Shown piece after piece: positions 15,582-23,443 of a stretch of DNA of 28,201 bases (positions are counted from its first letter, which is position 1; each line of letters starts with the position of its first letter). Source of the DNA: Candidatus Accumulibacter sp. UBA704. Its GTDB lineage: Bacteria > Pseudomonadota > Gammaproteobacteria > Burkholderiales > Rhodocyclaceae. Both the position numbers and the translations under genes were made by a program. The notes under the pieces are model-generated. The model searched no databases. It was not told the origin of the DNA and worked only from the letters and a program-made list of their open reading frames with translations. The stretch covers positions 1 through 28,201 of the forward strand of contig DBMG01000054.1 of NCBI GenBank assembly GCA_002304785.1, in the 5' to 3' direction.

Positions 15582-16022
15582 ATGTTTGAATGGTGGCACT
15601 GGATCGTGCTCGGGCTGTGCCTCTCGATCGCCGAACTGGCGGTTCCCGCGTTCTTCATCATCTGGTTCGGCATTGGCGCGATCGGTGTCGGCCTCCTTCT
15701 GCTGATTTCGCCTGACCTTTCCGTCGCTACCCAGCTGATCGTCTGGGCGGTCGTCTCGAGCATCCTGGTCGGGATCTGGTTCCGCTACCTCCGCCCCAGA
15801 ACCATGACTGCGGTGGGCACATCGGCGGCCAACGTCACCGGTGAGATAGGCATTCTGGTCTGCGATCTCTGCCAGAACTCACGCGGACAGGTGCGCTTCC
15901 AGAAGCCGGTTCTCGGTTCGGACCTCTGGGAATGCTACGCCGACGCGAATATCAAGGCAGGCGAACGGGTACGCATCGTCGCCGTCGAAGGAAGCTTCAT
16001 CAAAGTGGAGGCAAGCAAATGA
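15582..16022 (+). CDS. NfeD-like membrane protein, short form
   Basis: The 146-residue protein has an N-terminal membrane region of two to three helices (about 6-70), beginning WHWIVLGLCLSIAELAVPAFFIIWFG, followed by a cytoplasmic OB-fold NfeD domain ending AGERVRIVAVEGSFIKVEASK. Short NfeD proteins partner band-7/slipin proteins in membrane organisation. The slipin gene follows with a 4-base ATGA overlap, the standard two-gene operon. The ribosome-binding site GGGAGA is about eight bases upstream. In the 136-base divergent region a TATAGA at 15529-15539 is the only -10 candidate noticed, with no good -35 box. Confidence 0.9.
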   Translation: MFEWWHWIVLGLCLSIAELAVPAFFIIWFGIGAIGVGLLLLISPDLSVATQLIVWAVVSSILVGIWFRYLRPRTMTAVGTSAANVTGEIGILVCDLCQNSRGQVRFQKPVLGSDLWECYADANIKAGERVRIVAVEGSFIKVEASK

Positions 16023-16879
16023 TCGGCACGACCGTTACGTCCGTCGTATTCCTGGCTTTCGTCGTCATCACCATTGCCCGGGGAGTTCGCATCGTCCCCC
16101 AGGGCGAAGAATGGATCGTGCAGCGCCTCGGGAAATACCGCGTCACCTTGCTGCCCGGCCTGCGTTTCATCATCCCCTACTTCGATACGGTATCGTACAA
16201 GGTCACCACCAAGGACATCATCCTTGACGTCCAGGAGCAAGAGGTCATCACCCGCGACAATGCGGTCATCGTGGTCAACGCCATCGCCTTCATCAAGGTC
16301 ACCGACCCGGTCAAGGCCGTCTATGGTGTGGAGGACTACTCCGAGGCCATCCGCAACATGATCATGACCACCCTGCGTTCGATCGTCGGCGAAATGGAAC
16401 TGGATCATGCCCTTTCCCAACGCGACATGATCAAGGCTCGGCTGAAGGCCGGCGTGGCCGACGAGGCACTGGACTGGGGGCTCACGGTCAAATCCGTCGA
16501 GATCCAGGACATCAAGCCGTCGGAGTCGATGCAGCGCGCCATGGAACTGCAGGCCGCTGCAGAGCGTGAGCGGAAAGCCATGGTCACCAAGGCCGAAGGC
16601 GAGAAACAGTCGATGATCCTTTCGGCAGAGGCCCGCCTCGAATCGGCCAAACGCGACGCCGAAGCTCAAATCATGCTGGCCGACGCCTCGTCCCAAGCGA
16701 TCACCAAGGTCACGTCGGCATTTGGAGAAAACGAGTTGCCGATGCTCTACCTTCTCGGTGAAAAGTATATTACCAGCATGGGCAAGATGGCCGAATCGTC
16801 GAACGCGAAGGTGGTCTTGCTGCCCGCCGACCTGCAGAATACGCTGCGCGGCCTCTTCCAGAAACTGCAGAAACCCTGA
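16019..16879 (+). CDS. qmcA: Paraslipin / QmcA-type band-7 (SPFH) protein
   Basis: The 286-residue protein has one N-terminal membrane helix (about 4-22), a band-7/SPFH domain (about 25-190, with IVPQGEEWIVQRLGKY, LLPGLRFIIPYFD and TTKDIILDVQEQEVITRDNA) and an alanine/glutamate-rich coiled coil (about 190-245) for oligomerisation. Such proteins form membrane microdomain scaffolds and can influence membrane proteases. The start is set by GGAGG eight bases before the ATG and by overlap with the nfeD stop. The longer open frame that begins inside nfeD is out-of-frame coding and is not used. The pairing with NfeD is the conserved arrangement. Confidence 0.93.
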   Translation: MIGTTVTSVVFLAFVVITIARGVRIVPQGEEWIVQRLGKYRVTLLPGLRFIIPYFDTVSYKVTTKDIILDVQEQEVITRDNAVIVVNAIAFIKVTDPVKAVYGVEDYSEAIRNMIMTTLRSIVGEMELDHALSQRDMIKARLKAGVADEALDWGLTVKSVEIQDIKPSESMQRAMELQAAAERERKAMVTKAEGEKQSMILSAEARLESAKRDAEAQIMLADASSQAITKVTSAFGENELPMLYLLGEKYITSMGKMAESSNAKVVLLPADLQNTLRGLFQKLQKP

Positions 16880-16905
16880 CGACCCTGTACAAGAAGCATT
16901 GGAAA

Positions 16906-17790
16906 TTGCGTTTGACTGAAAAAAAACAACTCGTATGGGGATACCTTGCCGCATTTGCCACCCTGCTGATGTGGGCTGGCTTTTCCCTGATCTCCAGACT
17001 CGGCGGGAAAAGCGTTCTCACTCCCTATGACATCTTCGCGCTGCGGCTGATCACCGCCTCGATCATCCTTCTCCCGTTCCTGCGCAGCATGCCGGCGCGA
17101 GCTTGGGCCGACAGGCGTCTGTGGCTGCTGACCTTTCTGTGCAGCCTGATCTACTGTCCGCTGGCCTACACAGGTTTCAAGTTCGCCCCGGCCGCGCACG
17201 GTGCGATCCTGTTGTCTGGAATGCAGCCGTTCCTGATCAGTGCCGTGGCCTGGCTGCTGGTTGGCACCCGACCCAATCGCGTCCGCTCCATCGGCCTCGG
17301 ACTGATTGGAACCGGGATCATTTGCGCGGCCATGCCTTACCTGGCGGAATGGTCCCCGGATTATGCGTTCGGCGATCTGCTGATCCTGCTCAGTTCGATT
17401 TGCTGGGCCTTCTACGGAGTCCTTGCTGCACGCTGGAAGTACTCTCCTTGGACGTTGACTCGTGCCATCGCCTTCGGCTCCTCAATCGTCTACCTGCCCA
17501 TCTATTGGCTGTGGCTGCCCAAGGAGATGTCTACAGCTCCGCTTTCCATGATCATCATCCAGGGGGCATTCCAGGGGATTTCCGCCACCATCCTGGCCAT
17601 GTTGACCTATCTGAAATCGCTGGAATTACTGGGCCCGGAACGGACCGCTTCGTTTCTGGCGCTGGTCCCCGTGGTCATCGGGGTACTCGCCGTTCCGCTG
17701 CTGGATGAATCGCTGACGCCATGGCTCGTCAGCGGCATTGTCTTCGTATCGCTGGGTTCCTACGTCGCGTCGAAAACAGGAAGAGCTTGA
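16906..17790 (+). CDS. EamA/DMT-family transporter
   Basis: The 294-residue inner-membrane protein has ten predicted helices in two EamA repeats (about 10-140 and 155-290), with typical segments such as LLMWAGFSLISRLGG, FAPAAHGAILLSGMQPFL, SSICWAFYGVLAARW and PERTASFLALVPVVIGVLAVPLLDE. Members export amino acids or other small metabolites; the substrate cannot be told from sequence. No ATG is available at the N-terminus: translation probably begins at TTG 16906, or at TTG 16912, which is better spaced from GGAA at 16901. It lies 26 bases after the paraslipin gene and may be the third gene of that operon. Confidence 0.88.
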   Translation: MRLTEKKQLVWGYLAAFATLLMWAGFSLISRLGGKSVLTPYDIFALRLITASIILLPFLRSMPARAWADRRLWLLTFLCSLIYCPLAYTGFKFAPAAHGAILLSGMQPFLISAVAWLLVGTRPNRVRSIGLGLIGTGIICAAMPYLAEWSPDYAFGDLLILLSSICWAFYGVLAARWKYSPWTLTRAIAFGSSIVYLPIYWLWLPKEMSTAPLSMIIIQGAFQGISATILAMLTYLKSLELLGPERTASFLALVPVVIGVLAVPLLDESLTPWLVSGIVFVSLGSYVASKTGRA

Positions 17791-17814
17791 TGATCTTCCG
17801 CGAGTGTCATTTCC

Positions 17815-18234
17815 TCACGTGCACCATGCGCGCATCAGCGCGAAACCGCCGACGCCGACGACCGTCGTACCCAGCACGTGCAATACCGGCCGCCACACAC
17901 TTCCATCGTACGGTTGCCGCCCCGGCGCCCTGGACATGCGCTTCTCTTCGACCCAGTTGATGACTTCGCCGAGGGTGAAAAGGCACGACAGGGCGAAGAC
18001 AAAGCCACCAATGATGATCGTCGCAAGTTTCCCTTCCCCGGTGCGGCAAGACAAGCGCATCTGCAGGTTTCCGCGAGTTTGCGGGTCGAAGCCGATAGCC
18101 ATCCAGACCCCGGCCACGGCAATGGCCACGAACACGAGTATAACCGCGAAGTAGATCCAGAACTCGCGGGTCCGGATGATCTGGTTCAGGATCACGATCT
18201 GCTGCTTCAGTTCCCTGAAAAACCCTGCAGCCAT
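17815..18234 (-). CDS. Small three-helix membrane protein, function unknown
   Basis: I do not recognise a family for this 139-residue protein. It has a short charged N-terminus (MAAGFFRELKQQIVILNQIIRTREFW) and hydrophobic segments at about 24-48, 70-95 and 115-137, with one loop containing DPQTRGNLQMRLSCRTGEG and another basic loop EEKRMSRAPGRQ. GGAG nine bases before the ATG supports the start. It converges on the EamA gene (24-base gap) and diverges from ycaO, sharing a 129-base region that holds an FNR-like box and a perfect 18-base inverted repeat. Confidence 0.75.
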   Translation of the reverse strand: MAAGFFRELKQQIVILNQIIRTREFWIYFAVILVFVAIAVAGVWMAIGFDPQTRGNLQMRLSCRTGEGKLATIIIGGFVFALSCLFTLGEVINWVEEKRMSRAPGRQPYDGSVWRPVLHVLGTTVVGVGGFALMRAWCT

Positions 18235-18265
18235 TGTTGATACTCCACATAAAGTTTATCTGCTA

Positions 18266-18283
18266 TGTGCTTATTCAAGCACA
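18266..18283. promoter_or_regulatory. Inverted repeat in the divergent ycaO region
   Basis: TGTGCTT-ATTC-AAGCACA is a perfect 7-base-arm inverted repeat with a 4-base centre. It could be an operator or, on the minus strand, a hairpin in the leader of the small membrane-protein gene about 32 bases before its ATG. Confidence 0.45.
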
Positions 18284-18288
18284 AATAA

Positions 18289-18302
18289 TTGATCTCCACC
18301 AA
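18289..18302. promoter_or_regulatory. Possible FNR-type box
   Basis: TTGATCTCCACCAA matches TTGAT-N4-ATCAA with one mismatch. It is centred 27.5 bases before the ycaO -10 box; the class II optimum is about 29.5, so the fit is near but not exact. Confidence 0.35.
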
Positions 18303-18322
18303 TTAGTTTTCGGCATCATTGC

Positions 18323-18328
18323 TACAAT
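18323..18328 (+). promoter_or_regulatory. -10 box for ycaO
   Basis: TACAAT (five of six consensus bases) predicts a start near 18335, 29 bases before the ycaO ATG. The -35 position (CAATTA) is poor, which would fit activator dependence. Confidence 0.4.
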
Positions 18329-18363
18329 GATCCGCATTTCCCCAATCTTTTTCCGGACTTTGC

Positions 18364-20109
18364 ATGCCAGAACATTTCATTCCCGGCAAGGACGCGTCGC
18401 TCGAAGCGTCCATCAGTCGAATGCAGAAAAAACTCGCCGAAATCGGTTTTGAGGTCGAAGAGCGTTCCTGGTTGAATCCGGTCGATGGCATCTGGTCGGT
18501 GCATGTCGCGGACCGCGACTGCCCGCTCCTTTTCACCAACGGCAAAGGCGCCACGCGATTGGCCGCGCAAGCCAGCGCACTCGGTGAATTCTTCGAACGG
18601 TTATCGACAAACTATTTCTGGAGCCACTACTTTCTAGGAGAAGAGTTCGCCAGCCATCGCTTCACACATCATCCGGGAGAACGTTGGTTCAATTTCGACC
18701 CGGATCATGGCGGCTGGCCCGAGGAGTTGCTGACTCCCGATCTGCACGAACTTTACAACCCGGACAACGCGATTCAGCCCCAAATTTTGGTCGACTGCAA
18801 TTCCGGACAGGTCGAACGCGGCATCTGCGCTCTTCCCTTTCGTCGCCTCAGTGACGACGAGACCGTCTGGATGCCGGTCAACATCATCGGCAATCTCTAC
18901 GTCAGCAACGGTATGTCGGCAGGCAACAGCCTAGAGGAGGCACGTGCTCAGGCGCTGTCGGAAATCATTGAGCGCCATATCAAGTTCCGCGTAATTCGGG
19001 AAGGACTCTGCCTGCCCGACGTTCCCGAAACTGTCATCGCCCGTTTCCCGGGGCTGGCAGCCGACCTGCGGGATCTGCGTGCCGCCGGTTTCGGCATCTT
19101 GGTCAAGGACGCTTCGCTGGGCGGACGCTATCCCGTAATTTGCGTCACCCTGCTCAACCCCGAAGACCAAGGGTGCTACGCCAGCTTCGGCGCACACCCC
19201 CGCTTCGAGATTGCCCTCGAACGCGCATTGACTGAACTCCTGCAGGGGCGCGCGCTGGACGCCCTGCGCGGATTTCCGGAACCTGGCTTCGATCTCGATG
19301 AGGTTGCCAGCGCGCCCAATCTGGAAATCCACTTCGTCGATTCCAGCGGTGTCATTCACTGGAGCTTCCTTGGCAATTCGCCGGATTTCGAGTTTGTGGA
19401 CTGGAATTTCAGCGCATCGACGCACGAGGACTATGCGTGCCTGGTCGACATGTTCAAGGAAGAAGGTTTCGACATTTACGTCGCCGACTACACCCATCTG
19501 GGTATATACGCGTGCCGGATCATCGTCCCCGGCATGTCGGAAATCTACCCGTTCGACGATCTCGAATACGAGAACAACAGTTTCGGCAATGAAGTCCGCG
19601 AACCGATCCTCTTCCTTTCCGACCTGGACGACGAAGAATGCGAATGCCTGCTGGATACCCTGAACGATTCGGGCATCGACGATCAGCGGCCGGTCGCTGC
19701 CCTGATCGGCCTGGCGCCCGATGCAGGTTCATTCTGGGAGGACTTGCGGGTAGGCGAACTCAAGCTGCTGCTGGCGCTGGCCATTGCCGACGAAGAATCC
19801 ACCCGCGAAGGGTGCGAGTGGATTCGCCATTTCGCGCAGGTCGACCCGCAACGCCTGCGTGTTTACCGGTGCATCGAAAGCCTGCTCGGCCTGAGCGATT
19901 CCGGCGATTTCGAGACTTACCGGGAAGCGCTGGAGCACCTTTACGGACTGGCGACGCTCGACCGTGCGAGGGCCTTGCTTACGCGCGAGGAGCGTTTCTT
20001 CGGAATCCCTGCTCCAGGGCTCAAACTCACCGGATGCCTGCTCCACCACCGACTGCTCGATGCCTACGCGAAGGTGCACCGCCAGCATACGACGGGAGAA
20101 GGTTCATGA
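18364..20109 (+). CDS. ycaO: YcaO, ribosomal protein S12 methylthiolation accessory factor type
   Basis: The 581-residue protein matches the full-length E. coli-type YcaO (586 residues): a YcaO ATP-binding domain (about 50-390) and a C-terminal TPR-like extension (about 410-580). The conserved glutamate-rich ATP sites are visible in ALGEFFERLSTNYFW and in EEARAQALSEIIERHIKFRVI. E. coli YcaO helps RimO carry out beta-methylthiolation of an aspartate in S12; azoline-forming YcaOs are shorter and lie next to precursor peptides, which are not seen here. rimO is not in the window. The stop overlaps the next small gene by four bases. Confidence 0.92.
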   Translation: MPEHFIPGKDASLEASISRMQKKLAEIGFEVEERSWLNPVDGIWSVHVADRDCPLLFTNGKGATRLAAQASALGEFFERLSTNYFWSHYFLGEEFASHRFTHHPGERWFNFDPDHGGWPEELLTPDLHELYNPDNAIQPQILVDCNSGQVERGICALPFRRLSDDETVWMPVNIIGNLYVSNGMSAGNSLEEARAQALSEIIERHIKFRVIREGLCLPDVPETVIARFPGLAADLRDLRAAGFGILVKDASLGGRYPVICVTLLNPEDQGCYASFGAHPRFEIALERALTELLQGRALDALRGFPEPGFDLDEVASAPNLEIHFVDSSGVIHWSFLGNSPDFEFVDWNFSASTHEDYACLVDMFKEEGFDIYVADYTHLGIYACRIIVPGMSEIYPFDDLEYENNSFGNEVREPILFLSDLDDEECECLLDTLNDSGIDDQRPVAALIGLAPDAGSFWEDLRVGELKLLLALAIADEESTREGCEWIRHFAQVDPQRLRVYRCIESLLGLSDSGDFETYREALEHLYGLATLDRARALLTREERFFGIPAPGLKLTGCLLHHRLLDAYAKVHRQHTTGEGS

Positions 20110-20339
20110 CCTATGAAGAGCACCTTGACGAGGTCGCCACGCTGCTGACGGAAATCTACACGCTGGCCGACGACGTGGCGATCGATATCGTCATGCGCGC
20201 ACAGGCCGACGACTACTTCAGCGGCCACGACGACAATCCGTCGATCTGTACCCAGGAACGTGCGGAACAGGACGCACGCGCGGTATTCAAGAAATACAAG
20301 CCGCCCAAGAAGCGGTCTGTGCGTCCGGAAAGGCAATAG
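20106..20339 (+). CDS. Small acidic protein coupled to ycaO, function unknown
   Basis: This 77-residue protein begins MTYEEHLDEVATLLTEIYTLADDVAID, has an acidic middle (QADDYFSGHDDNP) and a basic tail (KKYKPPKKRSVRPERQ). Its ATG overlaps the ycaO TGA (ATGA), indicating translational coupling. The reading frame is open much further upstream inside ycaO, but that part is the wrong frame of ycaO. I do not recognise the family; tight coupling suggests a YcaO partner. The helical N-terminus and lysine/arginine-rich tail would suit binding to RNA or the ribosome (inference). Confidence 0.7.
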   Translation: MTYEEHLDEVATLLTEIYTLADDVAIDIVMRAQADDYFSGHDDNPSICTQERAEQDARAVFKKYKPPKKRSVRPERQ

Positions 20340-20374
20340 CGCAAAGTCCTGCGCCAGATTCTTTGACGAAAAGA

Positions 20375-20414
20375 ACCGCCGGAAAAGCATCCGCAGCGAT
20401 GCCTTTCCGGCGGT
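20375..20414 (-). terminator. Terminator hairpin downstream of the GltS-type gene
   Basis: An 11-base arm (20375-20385) pairs perfectly with 20404-20414, and after one mismatch GCATC pairs with GATGC, leaving a 6-base loop. On the minus strand TTCTTTTC follows, which suits termination of the symporter gene that ends at 20435. The plus-strand tail lacks T, so use by the ycaO operon is less likely. Confidence 0.7.
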
Positions 20415-20434
20415 GTCATGTCACCACACTTTTA

Positions 20435-21829
20435 TCAGGCCGTTTCGGCGACGACATCCTTGCGCGCGACTTCTAATCCTTTTTTCGGATACCACCACCC
20501 CACCAATCTGGCCAGCACGAGCGGAACGAACGCCAGGATGGAGCATACAACCGCGAAGTGTATGGCATACCCCGTCCCGATCAGGACTGGCCCCAGGGCA
20601 ATCAGGGCGATGAACATCGGACGGTCGAGAAGCCCCACGATGGCATAGGTTTCCATGCTCTTGGACCTCATCTTCGGGTCGATCATGCGCAGCAGGATGA
20701 TGCTGGTCACCAGTGCCCCGGTCGAAAATCCGTAGATGAACATCGAGCGTTCAAACCAGTATTCCTTGAACGCTTTCGGACCAATCACCAGCACGTTGAA
20801 AATGCAGAGGCCGAATCCGAAGAGCATCAACAAGGCAAACGGAACCGCATACTTGACCACCAGGGCAATCTTGATGGCACTCATGCCGGCCACGATCAGG
20901 TAATCCGCTGCCAGGCCGCTGAGGGAATTGACGGTTCGACGATCGACGTAGGTATCGCTCTTGGTCGCCTCCATGATGCCTTGCAGGATATAACCGGCAA
21001 ACAAGGCCAGGCAGAACGTGGGAACATCGACGGTCGGCCATAGATCCTTCAGATACTTGTTGGCATACCATCCCGCTACCGCCGCCGTCATGATGACGGC
21101 GAAGTGGAACGACAGGGATTCCAGCGAGACCCCGGAGATCGTTTCCATACCGATAGGCTGACGCTTGTTTTCCGCCACCAGCCCGGTCAGCAGTTCCGTA
21201 TCCCCGCCCTTGACCCCTTTCACTTCATCCGGCGAAGACACTTCACGGGTCCACGCTTTGCGCGCGGCGAGGTTGTTCAGGAAAACACCGGGAATGATGG
21301 CGCAGATGATGCCAACCGTTGCGCAGGTCATACCCAAGGTGAACGCCTCATCACCCCACTGATAGGCCTTGAACGAGGCGCCGACAGCCGCCGCCGTTCC
21401 ATGTCCTCCGAAGAAGCCGGTCGCCAGAATGTAGCCAAACCCCTGATGGAGTTCCCAGAACGCTCCCAAGACAAAGAGGCACAGCAGCATTCCCCACCCG
21501 TACTGGGATAGCGCGGCAAAACTCACGACGTTCCACATTTCGCCGACGTCGCGCCCCATCTTCTTCACCCCGGCCAGTTTCGATCCCAGCGGCAACGCGG
21601 CGAAAACCAGCACGATGAGGATGCTTGAGTAGGTTTCCAGCTGCTTCGAGAACTGGATATAGCCCAAGCCGTTGGGGCCCAGCAACAGGCCCAAGGCACC
21701 GGCCATCAGGCTGGCGGGGATCATGAGTTTCTGCAGCACTCCGACCTTGGCCCGCAGCAATTGACTGAACACCAGCAAGACACTTATGACCGCGAAGTCA
21801 TAGAAAACACTCCATGCATTGAAAGTCAT
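20435..21829 (-). CDS. GltS/ESS-family sodium:glutamate-type symporter
   Basis: The 464-residue inner-membrane protein has about ten to twelve helices and the GltS signature GGHGTAAAVGASF in the first half. It is longer than E. coli GltS (about 400) because of a hydrophilic insert between the halves (about 195-235, containing SSPDEVKGVKGGDTELLTGL). Family members import glutamate with Na+; the insert and the neighbourhood make a related amino acid or opine a possible substrate. GGAGGG six bases before the ATG supports the start. Upstream lies an inverted repeat identical in form to the operators before the opine dehydrogenase gene, so both genes are probably under one regulator. A terminator hairpin follows. 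Confidence 0.87.
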   Translation of the reverse strand: MTFNAWSVFYDFAVISVLLVFSQLLRAKVGVLQKLMIPASLMAGALGLLLGPNGLGYIQFSKQLETYSSILIVLVFAALPLGSKLAGVKKMGRDVGEMWNVVSFAALSQYGWGMLLCLFVLGAFWELHQGFGYILATGFFGGHGTAAAVGASFKAYQWGDEAFTLGMTCATVGIICAIIPGVFLNNLAARKAWTREVSSPDEVKGVKGGDTELLTGLVAENKRQPIGMETISGVSLESLSFHFAVIMTAAVAGWYANKYLKDLWPTVDVPTFCLALFAGYILQGIMEATKSDTYVDRRTVNSLSGLAADYLIVAGMSAIKIALVVKYAVPFALLMLFGFGLCIFNVLVIGPKAFKEYWFERSMFIYGFSTGALVTSIILLRMIDPKMRSKSMETYAIVGLLDRPMFIALIALGPVLIGTGYAIHFAVVCSILAFVPLVLARLVGWWYPKKGLEVARKDVVAETA

Positions 21830-21964
21830 TCCGCCCTCCGAACTGCAATTTTAGAATTCCCCACCAGTCGCCGGATGGGAACCGCCGCCCTGCCAAACCG
21901 CGTTTCAAGACCCTTTGCTCATCAGGCGACCGTCGAGACGATCACATCATGAGACAAGCCACAA

Positions 21965-21978
21965 GACGCGCTTACGTC
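21965..21978. promoter_or_regulatory. Operator-like inverted repeat upstream of the GltS-type gene
   Basis: GACGC-GCTT-ACGTC is of the same form as the three sites before the opine dehydrogenase gene. With flanks it reads AAGACG-N6-CGTCTT, perfect over 6-base arms. On the minus strand a TTGAAA precedes it in the same geometry as the dehydrogenase -35 box, but the matching -10 position (TTGTGG) is poor. The remaining 212 bases between the two genes show no other clear element apart from a weak, 7-of-10 copy 30 bases downstream (21935-21948). Confidence 0.65.
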
Positions 21979-22041
21979 TTTTTTCAATAACCGAACGATC
22001 GAACCACGCAATTGACCGCACTTCCTCTGCGGCCTTTCCGG

Positions 22042-23172
22042 TTACGCCGCCTCCAGCGCGGATGGAAGCACTGACAGCGCGCCTCCATTGATCACGGTCA
22101 GAATCTCGTCCTTGCCCAACCCATCAAGTCCGAGATTCTTTTCATTTCGCCCGTTTTCGCGAAAATCGACCCCCAGCAATCTGGAAGCGCCAACAATGAC
22201 GGCGTCCATGATCGGCGTGGGAACACCCGCAATTCGCCCCAGGCACGCAAGAGGCACGAGTCCGGTGGGCACGTCTTCCGTCAGGTAGCGAACGTTGATT
22301 TCCGATGGCGCCTTGATTCCGGCATAGGCCTCATTCTTCTGGATGGCTTCATAGAGCGAGATCTCGTTCACTCCGTAAGCCTCTTCCAACCACTCACGCG
22401 CAGACAGAACCGTCACGCGATAAGCTCGGGCCACGGCCAGCCGCTCGGCGTCGAGCTTCTCCAGCAAATCCGCCAGGCCTCTGGATATTCCCTGATGGTA
22501 ATACTCGAAATCGCCGTGCGTGGTCTCGATCCATCCCGTATTCAACAACGTCGGGGTTGGATGGAAGATCGCGCCAATGTTGGAAAAACCCGTTTCGAGA
22601 ATGTTTTTTGCACAAGTAAAGACTGGGAAATACCGCTTCAGCCTGTGCACGACTTCGGGGGTACGGCTGGCCGGGAGCGCCGCCACGGGTACAACCCGTT
22701 TCTCGCCCTTGATGACGACGCCTGTCGGTGAAATCTTCCGGCACGCGTACAGCAAGGTTTGCGCCTCGGCGACGACGATCTCTTTCTCGGGACAAAGCCG
22801 GCCAAAGACATTTGCCACTTCCAGAGCGCCACCGGTACGGCCTGGATTGAGGACGACCGTGGTTCCGGGAGCGAGGTGCGGCGCCATGTCCCGCGCCACC
22901 GCCGCGTGCGCACTTGCGGGAGTCACTACCATGATCAAGTCGACCCCCTCGATTATTTCCGAAATATCAGAGGATGCCTTCGCGAATGAAGCGAACGCCT
23001 CGACATGCTGGCTCTTGATGAACACCCCACCAGCAGCCCGGATCGGGTCAGTTACCGCCGGAAAACTGTCGTAGACAAGAACCTCCGCGCCACCCTTCGC
23101 CATAATCGCCGCAATCGCCAGCCCTCCGTTTCCCGCGCCGACCACCGCGACTCGATCACTGTGAACGCCCAT
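22042..23172 (-). CDS. NAD/NADP octopine/nopaline dehydrogenase family (opine dehydrogenase)
   Basis: Members reductively join the amino group of an amino acid to an alpha-keto acid, or run the reverse reaction, using NAD(P)H. From the preferred start the protein has 376 residues. It has an N-terminal Rossmann fold with VAVVGAGNGGLAIAA (about 9-23), the family motif LNPGRTGGALEV and the C-terminal substrate domain with the catalytic-histidine motif SNIGAIFHPTPTLLNTGWIE. The start at 23172 is supported by GGAGAAAAGG just upstream; a further 27 open codons lie in the leader. Substrate is not deducible. It is preceded by a strong promoter with three operator-like repeats and followed, 212 bases later, by the GltS-type symporter. 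Confidence 0.9.
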   Translation of the reverse strand: MGVHSDRVAVVGAGNGGLAIAAIMAKGGAEVLVYDSFPAVTDPIRAAGGVFIKSQHVEAFASFAKASSDISEIIEGVDLIMVVTPASAHAAVARDMAPHLAPGTTVVLNPGRTGGALEVANVFGRLCPEKEIVVAEAQTLLYACRKISPTGVVIKGEKRVVPVAALPASRTPEVVHRLKRYFPVFTCAKNILETGFSNIGAIFHPTPTLLNTGWIETTHGDFEYYHQGISRGLADLLEKLDAERLAVARAYRVTVLSAREWLEEAYGVNEISLYEAIQKNEAYAGIKAPSEINVRYLTEDVPTGLVPLACLGRIAGVPTPIMDAVIVGASRLLGVDFRENGRNEKNLGLDGLGKDEILTVINGGALSVLPSALEAA

Positions 23173-23246
23173 ACCTTTTCTCCTTTCGGAAATCCGCGAT
23201 CCGACATTTCCCATCTTCGCGACTGCGACAACCGGGGACGTAAAAT

Positions 23247-23260
23247 GACGCACTCACGTC
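23247..23260. promoter_or_regulatory. Operator-like inverted repeat 1
   Basis: GACGC-ACTC-ACGTC, centred at 23253.5. On the transcribed (minus) strand it covers about +4 to +17 of the predicted opine dehydrogenase transcript, a position that would block early elongation. A weaker look-alike TTCGC-GACT-GCGAC is centred exactly 31 bp further downstream (23216-23229). Confidence 0.7.
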
Positions 23261-23269
23261 TTGGCATCA

Positions 23270-23298
23270 ACTGTAATGACGCCTCTGCGTCTTGTCAA
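23270..23298 (-). promoter_or_regulatory. Strong sigma70 promoter of the opine dehydrogenase gene
   Basis: The minus strand shows TTGACA (23293-23298), a 17-bp spacer and TACAGT (23270-23275), predicting a start near 23263 and a leader of about 91 bases. Operator repeat 2 occupies 14 of the 17 spacer bases, so a bound protein would exclude RNA polymerase. Confidence 0.8.
23278..23291. promoter_or_regulatory. Operator-like inverted repeat 2, inside the promoter spacer
   Basis: GACGC-CTCT-GCGTC is a perfect 5-base-arm inverted repeat centred at 23284.5, 31 bp from repeat 1, lying between the -35 and -10 boxes. Confidence 0.78.
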
Positions 23299-23307
23299 GC
23301 AAAAAAA

Positions 23308-23321
23308 GACGTTGCCGCGTC
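23308..23321. promoter_or_regulatory. Operator-like inverted repeat 3
   Basis: GACGT-TGCC-GCGTC is centred at 23314.5, 30 bp from repeat 2, at about -45 to -58 of the dehydrogenase promoter. The remaining bases to the AI-2E-family gene (23322-23443) show no convincing promoter. Confidence 0.68.
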
Positions 23322-23443
23322 CAACCGTCGACATACTGCCTTCGCTTGGATGACAGCCAGGACCAACTCCGTCGCAATTGCCGTCCTGAATGCGGGGATG
23401 CGCTAAACTCCAACAATCTCAATCGGAATAACCGATCCCTCTC

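Noticed and set aside
15935..16954. Open frame of 339 codons on the minus strand
   Set aside because: It is antisense to the paraslipin gene, which has clear band-7 homology and a good ribosome-binding site.
18364..20109. YcaO as part of a thiazole/oxazole-modified peptide cluster
   Set aside because: It has the full-length E. coli-type architecture with the C-terminal extension, and no dehydrogenase, protease or precursor-peptide gene is adjacent. The 77-residue neighbour lacks a leader/core pattern.
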